The notes under the pieces were generated by a model. The model was not told the origin of the DNA. It did no database searches and saw only the letters and a program-made list of their open reading frames with translations. From NCBI RefSeq assembly GCF_003346515.1, contig NZ_QQNA01000034.1, positions 1 to 56,088 on the forward strand: 56,088 bases of DNA. Reading direction: 5' to 3'. Positions 8,611 through 15,939 of the stretch are shown here, piece by piece. The position numbers and the translations under genes were made by a program. Each line of letters begins with the position of its first letter. The first letter of the stretch is position 1. The stretch is from Streptomyces corynorhini (GTDB taxonomy: Bacteria; Actinomycetota; Actinomycetes; Streptomycetales; Streptomycetaceae).

Positions 8611-9948
8611 ATGACACCCATGGCCTCCTCGAAGCAGTTCGACCCGGCATCCGGGACCCGCGATTTTCTCGCCGCCGAGTATGAGGGGCGCGAGCGCGCG
8701 TTTGCTATCATCCGCACCGTATTCGCCCGGTACGGGTTCCAGCCGCTCCAGACACCGGCGTTCGAACGGCTGGACGTCCTCACCGGGAAGTACGGAGACG
8801 AGGGCGACAAGCTCATCTTCAAGATCCTCCGGCGCGGCGAGCACGAAGCCACCGGAGAGGCCGACCTTGCCCTGCGCTACGACCTCACCGTCCCCCTTGC
8901 CCGTGCGGCAGCGGCTTACGGCAGTCAGCTCCCCTCGCCGTACAAGCGGTACGCCATCGCCCCCGTATGGCGGGCGGACCGCCCCGGCAAGGGGCGGTTC
9001 CGTGAGTTCGTCCAGTGCGACCTGGACATCGTGGGGTCGTCCTCACCTCTGTCGGACGCCGAGGTCGTCGTCGCACTGCACGACGCGCTCGACGCACTCG
9101 GCGTGCCGGAGTTCCGTTTCCTCGTGAACTCCCGGCACGCCCTGTTCGGTCTGCTGGAGGCGTACGAGGTTCCGGACGAGCTTGGTTCCGGTGCCCTGAT
9201 CACGCTCGACAAGCTGGACAAGCTCTCGCCCGAAGCAGTGGTGAGCGAGCTGGTGTCCGGTAGGGGGCTGTCGCGGAAGACCGCACAGGGCCTGGTCGAC
9301 GATCTCACCGCGCCCGATTCCGTCGAGCGCGTCCGGGCTCGGCTGAAGTCCAGCGAGACCGGCCAGGCCGGCTTGGCCGAGGTCGACCAGCTTCTGGAAC
9401 TGACCAAGGACACGATCCCGGCCGAACGGATCGGATTCACCCCGAACCTGGTACGCGGACTCGACTACTACACCGGCGTCATCTTCGAAGTGGTCGCACC
9501 CGGTGTGCCCGGGTCGATCGCGTCCGGAGGCCGGTACGACGGCCTCATCGGCCGTCTCGGTGGCAAGGACTCCCCTGCCTGCGGTGGGTCGCTGGGCATC
9601 GAACGCATCCTGCCTCTGCTCTCTCAGGCGGAGGAGACGCCGTACGCGCAGATCGAGGTTGCCGTCACGGTGATGGGCGAAGAACAGGCTACGGACAGCT
9701 TCCGTGTAGCGGCCGAAATCCGTCGCGCTGGAGTTCGGACAGGTGTCTACCTCGGGTCAAGCGGGAAGTTCGCCAAACAAATGAAGTGGGCCAGTGACCA
9801 GGGGGCCCGATTCTGTGTGATCTACGGCGCGGCCGAACGTGAGGCCGGAACGGTCACGCTGCGGGACATGGTCAGTGGCGAACAGGTCCAGGTTCCCTTC
9901 GATCAGGCCGCCGAAGAACTCTCCCGGCGGTGCGCACAGTCCAGTTGA
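8611..9948 (+). CDS. hisS: Second histidyl-tRNA synthetase, eukaryotic-like RYDLTVP subtype
   Basis: A 445-aa class II synthetase that would charge tRNA-His. The catalytic domain shows GTRDF at the N-terminus, LRYDLTVPLAR at residues 88-98, motif 2 (KRYAIAPVWRADRPG to REFVQCDLDIVG, 112-142), histidine loops LVRGLDYYTG (280-289) and SGGRYDGL (305-312), and motif 3 GGSLGIERI (325-333). Residues about 345-435 form the anticodon-binding domain, so it is a full synthetase and not HisZ. The RYDLTVP loop and KYGDEGDKLIF are typical of eukaryotic-type HisRS; most bacterial housekeeping enzymes have LRPE there. Codon use is less GC-biased than in flanking genes. It is probably an extra copy. Start ATG 8611 or 8620. 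Confidence 0.9.
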   Translation: MTPMASSKQFDPASGTRDFLAAEYEGRERAFAIIRTVFARYGFQPLQTPAFERLDVLTGKYGDEGDKLIFKILRRGEHEATGEADLALRYDLTVPLARAAAAYGSQLPSPYKRYAIAPVWRADRPGKGRFREFVQCDLDIVGSSSPLSDAEVVVALHDALDALGVPEFRFLVNSRHALFGLLEAYEVPDELGSGALITLDKLDKLSPEAVVSELVSGRGLSRKTAQGLVDDLTAPDSVERVRARLKSSETGQAGLAEVDQLLELTKDTIPAERIGFTPNLVRGLDYYTGVIFEVVAPGVPGSIASGGRYDGLIGRLGGKDSPACGGSLGIERILPLLSQAEETPYAQIEVAVTVMGEEQATDSFRVAAEIRRAGVRTGVYLGSSGKFAKQMKWASDQGARFCVIYGAAEREAGTVTLRDMVSGEQVQVPFDQAAEELSRRCAQSS

Positions 9949-9995
9949 CATGCAGCGGACCTGTTTCGCTGCCGACTCGTTCCGAGGAGCAGTGG

Positions 9996-10607
9996 ATGGG
10001 AACGCAAGGCGACCGCATCTTTCAGATAACGGCTGAGCAAGGGTTTCCGGACCCGTGGCTCAGCTTCGGCGACTCACTGTGTGACGAGGCTGCACTCAGC
10101 ACAGAACTCACCCGGGCCATCACGAAGGTACGCAAGGAATCCACGGCTGAGACACATGCCGAGGTGTCCCGGGTGTTCGCAGCGAAGAAGGCGAACCTTC
10201 GTCGCTGTGCGGGCATCCTCGATCAGGTACTCGGCGACTACGACGCCTCTGGTATGTGGGAAGTCCTGGACGGGCGAGCCGCCAGGCTGGATGTCCAGGA
10301 TGTACTGGAGACGTGGGGCCGAACTCAAGCTCTCCACCCGTTCCCTGTAGTGCTCCGCAGCCTTGAATTCAACTGGGGCTACATGAAGGATCACGGCGTC
10401 CGGGCGTTCTACGAGATGACACGTGGCTACGTTTCCCAGCTCCAGGACAACACTTCTCGGTGGAATGAAGCCTGGCGGGATGAGGCAGCCACCGGGGTCG
10501 TGGACCGCATCACGTCCATCGAATGCGATCTGGCCAGCATCGAAGCCCCGATGCACTGCGATGTGTGCAAGAAGACGATTACCGCGCTGCTCTACCTGGA
10601 CGGATAG
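9996..10607 (+). CDS. Unknown protein in operon with the extra HisRS
   Basis: A 203-aa soluble protein starting at ATG 9996 with a GAGGAG ribosome site six bases before it, 47 bases after the hisS stop. It looks mostly alpha-helical and charged, with no signal peptide or membrane segment. Near the C-terminus is CDVCKK, a CxxC pair that could bind metal or form a disulfide. I do not recognise the family. Co-transcription with hisS and the same relaxed codon use suggest the two moved together and work together, perhaps on tRNA-His or as a tolerance pair. Confidence 0.75.
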   Translation: MGTQGDRIFQITAEQGFPDPWLSFGDSLCDEAALSTELTRAITKVRKESTAETHAEVSRVFAAKKANLRRCAGILDQVLGDYDASGMWEVLDGRAARLDVQDVLETWGRTQALHPFPVVLRSLEFNWGYMKDHGVRAFYEMTRGYVSQLQDNTSRWNEAWRDEAATGVVDRITSIECDLASIEAPMHCDVCKKTITALLYLDG

Positions 10608-10691
10608 ACGTCCGTGCTGCTGTGCCGCGCGGCGAGGTGGCGGCGCAGAAACAGGCGGCAGTCGGTCGCCTCACCGAACGCACTCTCAGTG

Positions 10692-10841
10692 ATGACGAGT
10701 TGCTCGGCGGAAGCGTACGAACAGGCCCTCGACCTGACCGCCGTCCTCACGCTCCCCGCCGCCACCCCGCTGGAACAAGCCCTGGCGGCCCTCCGGTCGG
10801 GCGAGGACTGGCCCCTCATCCTGACCCCGCCGCCCGAGTAG
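10692..10841 (+). CDS. Possible small protein or gene remnant
   Basis: A 49-aa open frame from ATG 10692 (frame open from 10614). The last 40 residues (EQALDLTAVL, then TPLEQALAALRSGEDWPLI) read like real coding sequence with GC-rich third positions. The upstream 26 codons do not. It may be the tail of a lost gene left at the edge of the accessory block. No family recognised. Confidence 0.35.
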   Translation: MTSCSAEAYEQALDLTAVLTLPAATPLEQALAALRSGEDWPLILTPPPE

Positions 10842-10872
10842 CCTCCTCGGCGCGGGAGGCGGTCGCGCGACC

Positions 10873-11370
10873 TCAGATCTTGCTGATCCTCCAGGCGATC
10901 ATTCCCGACGCCCCTTGCCCGCCCGTGATGTCGAGGCGTACCGACCCAGGAGCGACGAACCGCTCGGACACGACGGACCTGTCGCAGGGAAGGGACTTTG
11001 TAGCGATACCGACCGCGGGAGTGAAGGTGATCCTCACGTCTCCGTCGCCCGCGCATGCCACCGTCAGCCGGTATTCGTCCTTCTCGTGAAGGAACGGCTC
11101 CGAACGAACTCCGTCCGGGACACGCTCCACCCCTGATTCGACCAGCTTCTCCTCCACCGCTGTGCCGTCAACCGCGGTGCGCGCCTCGGCGGCCAGCTTC
11201 TTCTCGGTTCGCTGCTGGGACGGTGCGTGCGCGCTGCTCGAAGCCGACGAGGCGGCCCCCTTGGGCCGATTGTCCTGGCCGGACGTGCAGGAGACCAGGA
11301 GGAGAGAGCAGAGCGCGGTGCATCCCAGCAGCATCGTCCGCTGACTCAAACGCGGTTGAGACGTACTCAT
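10873..11370 (-). CDS. Lipoprotein coupled to the upstream secreted protein
   Basis: A 165-aa predicted lipoprotein. The signal peptide ends in the lipobox LLVSC with Cys28 as the lipidation site. A Ser/Ala/Gln-rich linker leads to a ~95-residue C-terminal domain rich in beta-type residues, with two cysteines (VACAG, LPCDR). Its start ATG 11370 overlaps the stop of the preceding gene by four bases (ATGA), so the two are translationally coupled. Function unknown. The pairing suggests a membrane-held partner for the secreted protein. Confidence 0.75.
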   Translation of the reverse strand: MSTSQPRLSQRTMLLGCTALCSLLLVSCTSGQDNRPKGAASSASSSAHAPSQQRTEKKLAAEARTAVDGTAVEEKLVESGVERVPDGVRSEPFLHEKDEYRLTVACAGDGDVRITFTPAVGIATKSLPCDRSVVSERFVAPGSVRLDITGGQGASGMIAWRISKI

Positions 11371-12017
11371 GACGAAGTCTCCCAGTACTTCCATCCGACT
11401 TCCTTGGTGGGAAGGGTGGCTTTTCCGCTCGCGATCACGGTCCCCGCGCCACAGCCGTTTCCTTGTGCACGGTACTTCTTCCACGAGACCTTGTAGCCCC
11501 ATGATCCGTACTGGAGGTGTCCGTACTTCTTCTTTCCGATGTCGTGCGAGTAAGTGTGGCCGGTGGTGATCCCGACACTCGCGCCGATCTTGCCGCTGAC
11601 GGAGACCTTGGCCTTCGCGATCACCGCGTTCATCTCGGCCTCGGATCCGACTGTCATCTCGGCCGAGATGGTGCCCGACTTGGTCACACTGACCGACATC
11701 GTGCCCCCGGGTCCGTCCTTGTATTTGGTGCCGTTCCACCAAGCAGGTACGTGGTAAGCGGACTTACTGGTGATGCTGATCCAGGTCTGCGGACCGTCAC
11801 ACCTGGTCGGGCTCTTTTCGGATACCGGGGTTTCGACTCCCTCGATGTAGTCAGCAGGGTCGTTGATGTCCGCGTCTTCGTTCACCACGGGATCCGGTGA
11901 GGTCGCATCCGCGGTCTTTCCCGATTGACTGGATTCCGCGACAGCGGTTCCCGTCATCCCGATACACAACAGCATTGAGGCTGCGGAAGCGATGACAACT
12001 TTCCGTGCGATGCCCAT
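11367..12017 (-). CDS. Secreted protein, unknown function
   Basis: A 216-aa exported protein with a Sec signal peptide cleaved probably after AVA at residue 27. An acidic, Asp/Pro-rich stretch follows, then a ~150-residue domain with Trp, Tyr, Gly and Lys-rich segments (HVPAWWNGTKYKDGPGG, GSWGYKVSWKKY). Two cysteines in the mature part (PTRCDG, GNGCGAG) may pair. The alternating Ser/Thr/Val/Lys pattern around residues 110-165 suggests beta strands. A good promoter lies 39 bases upstream, and an AAAGG ribosome site precedes the ATG. No family recognised. Confidence 0.75.
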   Translation of the reverse strand: MGIARKVVIASAASMLLCIGMTGTAVAESSQSGKTADATSPDPVVNEDADINDPADYIEGVETPVSEKSPTRCDGPQTWISITSKSAYHVPAWWNGTKYKDGPGGTMSVSVTKSGTISAEMTVGSEAEMNAVIAKAKVSVSGKIGASVGITTGHTYSHDIGKKKYGHLQYGSWGYKVSWKKYRAQGNGCGAGTVIASGKATLPTKEVGWKYWETSS

Positions 12018-12055
12018 TGGTCGCCTTTCCCCGAACCGCCCCCGTGGCGGCCAAC

Positions 12056-12091
12056 GGACTGGACGCTATGCAGGGAGTATGCACACGTCAA
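12056..12091 (-). promoter_or_regulatory. Sigma-70-type promoter for the secreted protein/lipoprotein pair
   Basis: On the minus strand TTGACG (12091-12086), a 17-base spacer and TAGCGT (12068-12063) match the HrdB-type consensus (TTGACw - 17 - TAnnnT). Transcription would start near 12056, giving a short leader of about 38 bases to the ATG at 12017. Confidence 0.6.
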
Positions 12092-12490
12092 GCAGAAAAT
12101 AGGCACCTGAGCGTAACTTGAGGAATGCGCCGGGCAACGTAAATCCTGTGCAATATCGAGCGCCTTCCGGGCAACCGGATCCCATGGAATCGACTCAGGC
12201 GTGCGGACGCTCCCACCGGCCCCTGGTCGCCGGGTGGTTGGGATGCGACCCCGGGCCCCGGCACGGGCCGAACAGCCCGCACCCCCCGGGACCGGCACAG
12301 CCCGCCGTCCGGACATGCGCCTCCGGAGTGCCCCGGGCCCCGGCACTGTTCGCACCGGGCCCGGCCCAGGACGGCCACGGTCCCGCCCCGGAGGCGAGCC
12401 CGCGCCCCCGCCGGACGGCGCCTCGCGGTACGTTCGGGCCCGCACGTACGACCGGCGGGCGGACAGCAGCGGACAGAGCGGAGCCACAGG
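12092..12490. other. Intergenic region upstream of the GHKL ATPase gene
   Basis: About 400 bases. The part next to the minus-strand promoter is relatively AT-rich (around 12090-12165). The rest is GC-rich with CCCGGGCC-type short motifs. I see no RNA gene, repeat array or clear promoter for the downstream gene. Confidence 0.4.
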
Positions 12491-15400
12491 GTGAGCGGCG
12501 TGGGCGGCGTGAGCGGCAGTACGACCGAGGGGGCCGACCCGTTCGGGACGGCGCGGCTGCGGCGAGGGGTGCTGGACGCGTGGGGGGCCAGTCCCGCGCG
12601 GTTCCGGGAGGACGCCAACGCGGAGGAGGACCTCGCGCTCGGCGGCTACCGCGACCGCCTCGTCGTCGAGCTGGCGCAGAACGCCGCCGACGCCGCCGCC
12701 CGCGCCGCCGTGCCCGGCCGGCTCCGGCTGACCCTGCGTCCCGGGACCGCCGAGGGCCCCGCCGTCCTCGCCGCCGCCAACACCGGCGCGCCCCTCGACG
12801 CGGCGGGCGTCGAGTCGCTCTCCACGCTGCGCGCCTCCGCCAAGCGGGAGGGGCACGAGGCGGCCGTCGGACGGTTCGGCGTCGGGTTCGCCGCCGTCCT
12901 CGCGGTCAGCGACGAGCCCGCCGTCATCGGGCGGCACGGCGGCGTCCGCTGGTCGCTCGCCGAGGCCCGCGAGCTGGCCGCCGGGCCCGCACAGGCGAGC
13001 CCCGGCCTCGGCGACGAGCTGCGGCGCAGGGACGGCCACGTACCGCTGCTGCGGCTGCCGCTGCCCGCCGAGGGCACGGCGCCCGACGGGTACGACACGG
13101 TCGTCGTCCTGCCGCTGCGCGACGCCGCCGCCACGGCTCTGGCCGAACGGCTGCTCGACGGCGTGGACGACGCGCTGCTGCTGACCTTGCCCGGACTCGC
13201 CGAGATCGTCATCGAGACCCCCGAGGGCGAACGGACCCTGCGCCGCTCCCAGGACGGCCCGTACGTCACCGTCGAGGACTCCGGCCCGGTCGCGGCCCCG
13301 GTCGCGGCCCCGGCCACCGCGGCGCCCGCCGCGACGCCCGCCGCCACCCGCCGTTGGCGCGTCGTCAGCCACAGCGGCCCCACCGACCCCGCCCTCCTCG
13401 AAGGGCGGCCCGTCGAGGAGCGGCTGCGCCCGCACTGGTCCGTGACCTGGGCCGTCCCGGTGGACGGCGCGGGCGCGCCGGACCGGCCGCGCACCGCGCC
13501 CGTCGTACACGCCCCGACGCCCACGGACGAGCCGCTCGGCGTGCCCGCCCTGCTGATCGCCTCGCTGCCGCTGGACACCACCCGGCGCCACCCCGCGCCA
13601 GGACCGCTCACGGACTTCCTGGTCGAGAAGGCGGCCGACGCGTACGCGGAGCTGCTCGGCGACTGGGAGCCCCGCTCCATCGGCACGATCGACCTCGTCC
13701 CCGGCCCGCTCGGCAAGGGTGAGCTGGACGGACGGCTGCGGGCCGCGATCCTGGAGCGGCTGCCGCGCGTCGCCTTCCTCGTCCCGGCCGTCGCCCCCGG
13801 TGCCGAGGGAGCCGGTGCCGAGGGAACCGGCGCCGAGAACCGTACCGAGGGAGCCGACGCCGAGAACGGCGCCGAAGGAGCCGACACCGAGGACGGCGCA
13901 GGGCCCGCCGCGCTGCGCCCCTTCGAGGCCGAGGTCGTCGAGGACGCCGGTGCCGAGACCGTACGCGTACTCGCCGAGGTGCTCCCCACCCTCCTGCCCG
14001 CCGGGCTCGAACGCCGTACGCAGCTGCGCACCCTCGGCGTCGGCCGACTCCCGCTCGGCGACGCCATCGAGCGCATCGCCGGGGCCGAACGCCCGCCCGC
14101 CTGGTGGCGGCGGCTGTACGAGTCCCTCGCGGGCGTCGACCCCGAGCGGCTCTCCGGGCTGCCCGTGCCGCTCGCCAACGGGCGCACGACGATCGGACCG
14201 CGCCATGTACTGCTGCCGCTGCCCGGCACCGAGGGTGCCGACGACACCGGCCGCGACCTGGCCCGTCTCGGCCTCAAGGTCGCGCACGCCGAGGCCGCCC
14301 ACCCCCTCCTGGAGAAGCTGGGCGCCCTGCCCGCCACTCCGCGCGCCGTCCTGACGACCCCTCAGGTACGGGCGGCGGTCGCGGCCTCGCTGGACGCGGA
14401 GGAGGCGTGGGACGACGGCCTGGCCGAGTCCGCCGCGCCGGACGCCGAGGAGCTGGCCGAACTCGTCCTGACTCTCGTACGCGACGCGGCACTCGAACCC
14501 GGCGACGAGCCCTGGCTCGGCGCGCTCGCCCTGCCGGACGAGGACGGCGAGCAGGCGCCCGCCGGGGAACTCGTGCTGCCGGGCAGCGCGTTCGCCTCCG
14601 TGCTGCGCGCCGACGAACTCGCCTTCTGTGACGCGGAACTGGCCGAGCGCTGGGGTGAACAGCCCCTCGCCGCCTGTGGGGTGCTGGCCGACTTCGCGCT
14701 CGTACGGGCCACGGACGTCGTCCTCGACCCCGACGAACTGGAGCCCCGCGACAGCGACTTCGCCGAACCGGACGACGCCGGGCTGCTCGACGCCGTCGAC
14801 GTGTGGTGCGAGGACGCGCTCGACCGGCTGCCCGAAGGGCCCGTACCGCCGGTGGCCACGGAGATCGTGGCCGTCCGGGACCTGGACCTGGTCGACGACG
14901 ACGCCTGGCCGAGGGCGCTGGCGCTGCTGGCCCGCCCGCCGCTGCGGGACGCGCTGATCCAGCCCGTACGGGTGCTGCTGCCGGACGGCACGACGGAGAG
15001 CGTCCGCTCGTACACCGCGTGGTGGCTGCGCGACCATCCCGTACTCGACGGCCGACGCCCGGCCGGACTGCGCGCCGAGGGCGGCGATCCGCTGCTGGCG
15101 GGGCTGTACGACGCGGTGGACGCGACCGGTTTCGAGGACACCCAGGTGCTGCGCGCCCTGGGCGTACGGACCTCCGTCGCCGCGCTCCTCGACGAGCCGG
15201 GCGGCGCGGCGGAGCTGCTGGGCCGGCTCGCCGACCCGGAACGCGAGGTGACGTCGGGGCAGTTGCACGCGCTCTACACGGCGCTCGCCGACCTCGACCC
15301 GGACGAGGTGACGCTCCCGGACGAACTCCGCGTCGTGGTGGACGGCACGGTACGGGTGGCCGACGCGGCGGACGCCGTCATCGCCGACGCGCCCGACCTG

Positions 15401-15793
15401 CTGCCGCTGGCGGCCGGGGTGCCGCTGCTGCCGGTGGCCCCGACGCGGTACGCGGAGCTGGCGGAGCTGCTCCAGGTGCGGCGGCTGAGCGGGACGGTCC
15501 CGGCCGAGGTGACCACGGACGGCGAGGAGCACACCGTCCCGGAGCCGGTCCGCGCGCTGCTGGGCGCGGACGCCCCGGAGACGTACGTCGAGCACGAGGA
15601 GCTGCGCGCGGGCGGCGTCGAGCTGGACTGGCGCAGGACGCCGGACGGGGTGCTGCACGCGGCCACCCTGGAGGGCGTGGCGGCGGGCCTGGCGTGGGCG
15701 GCGGGCCAGTGGCCGAGGCGGTTCGAGGTGGCGGCGCTGCTGGAGGACCTGTCACGGACGGAGGAGCTGGCGCGGGACCGCTGGTTCGACTGA
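12491..15793 (+). CDS. Sacsin N-terminal/Hsp90-like GHKL ATPase
   Basis: A 1,100-aa protein with a GHKL ATPase domain at its N-terminus. The N-box is ELAQNAADA (Glu60, Asn64). The next motif is AAANTGAPLD (97-99 NTG, in place of the usual DxG), and the lid/Gly motif is GRFGVGFAAVL (127-137). This matches the 'sacsin N-terminal ATPase-like' proteins of actinomycetes. The remaining ~900 residues are Leu/Ala/Glu-rich with Asp/Glu-rich inserts around 440-475 and no motif I can name. No membrane segment is seen. Start is the GTG at 12491. The role is probably chaperone-like or remodelling, but undetermined. Confidence 0.85.
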   Translation: MSGVGGVSGSTTEGADPFGTARLRRGVLDAWGASPARFREDANAEEDLALGGYRDRLVVELAQNAADAAARAAVPGRLRLTLRPGTAEGPAVLAAANTGAPLDAAGVESLSTLRASAKREGHEAAVGRFGVGFAAVLAVSDEPAVIGRHGGVRWSLAEARELAAGPAQASPGLGDELRRRDGHVPLLRLPLPAEGTAPDGYDTVVVLPLRDAAATALAERLLDGVDDALLLTLPGLAEIVIETPEGERTLRRSQDGPYVTVEDSGPVAAPVAAPATAAPAATPAATRRWRVVSHSGPTDPALLEGRPVEERLRPHWSVTWAVPVDGAGAPDRPRTAPVVHAPTPTDEPLGVPALLIASLPLDTTRRHPAPGPLTDFLVEKAADAYAELLGDWEPRSIGTIDLVPGPLGKGELDGRLRAAILERLPRVAFLVPAVAPGAEGAGAEGTGAENRTEGADAENGAEGADTEDGAGPAALRPFEAEVVEDAGAETVRVLAEVLPTLLPAGLERRTQLRTLGVGRLPLGDAIERIAGAERPPAWWRRLYESLAGVDPERLSGLPVPLANGRTTIGPRHVLLPLPGTEGADDTGRDLARLGLKVAHAEAAHPLLEKLGALPATPRAVLTTPQVRAAVAASLDAEEAWDDGLAESAAPDAEELAELVLTLVRDAALEPGDEPWLGALALPDEDGEQAPAGELVLPGSAFASVLRADELAFCDAELAERWGEQPLAACGVLADFALVRATDVVLDPDELEPRDSDFAEPDDAGLLDAVDVWCEDALDRLPEGPVPPVATEIVAVRDLDLVDDDAWPRALALLARPPLRDALIQPVRVLLPDGTTESVRSYTAWWLRDHPVLDGRRPAGLRAEGGDPLLAGLYDAVDATGFEDTQVLRALGVRTSVAALLDEPGGAAELLGRLADPEREVTSGQLHALYTALADLDPDEVTLPDELRVVVDGTVRVADAADAVIADAPDLLPLAAGVPLLPVAPTRYAELAELLQVRRLSGTVPAEVTTDGEEHTVPEPVRALLGADAPETYVEHEELRAGGVELDWRRTPDGVLHAATLEGVAAGLAWAAGQWPRRFEVAALLEDLSRTEELARDRWFD

Positions 15794-15842
15794 CTTCGAC
15801 TGGCTTCGACTGACGGCGGGTCGGCCGTCGCCGCAATACGCG

Positions 15843-15885
15843 GGCCCTGTGCGACGTGACCTTCCGGTCCACGCCGCACAGGGCC
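15843..15885. terminator. Hairpin between convergent genes
   Basis: Arms GGCCCTGTGCG (15843-15853) and CGCACAGGGCC (15875-15885) pair perfectly over 11 bp with a 21-base loop. It lies between the ends of the ATPase gene and the ADP-ribosyltransferase gene, so it could stop transcription from both sides. Confidence 0.65.
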
Positions 15886-15939
15886 TGTACAGGGCCTGTA
15901 CCGGGCTCGCGCAGGGCTCGCGTAGCTCTGCGCGGGGGG

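Noticed and set aside
11954..15658. A 1,234-codon open frame on the minus strand
   Set aside because: It is antisense to the GHKL ATPase gene. Its product has an Arg/Gly/Gln-rich composition with no motif, typical of high-GC shadow frames.
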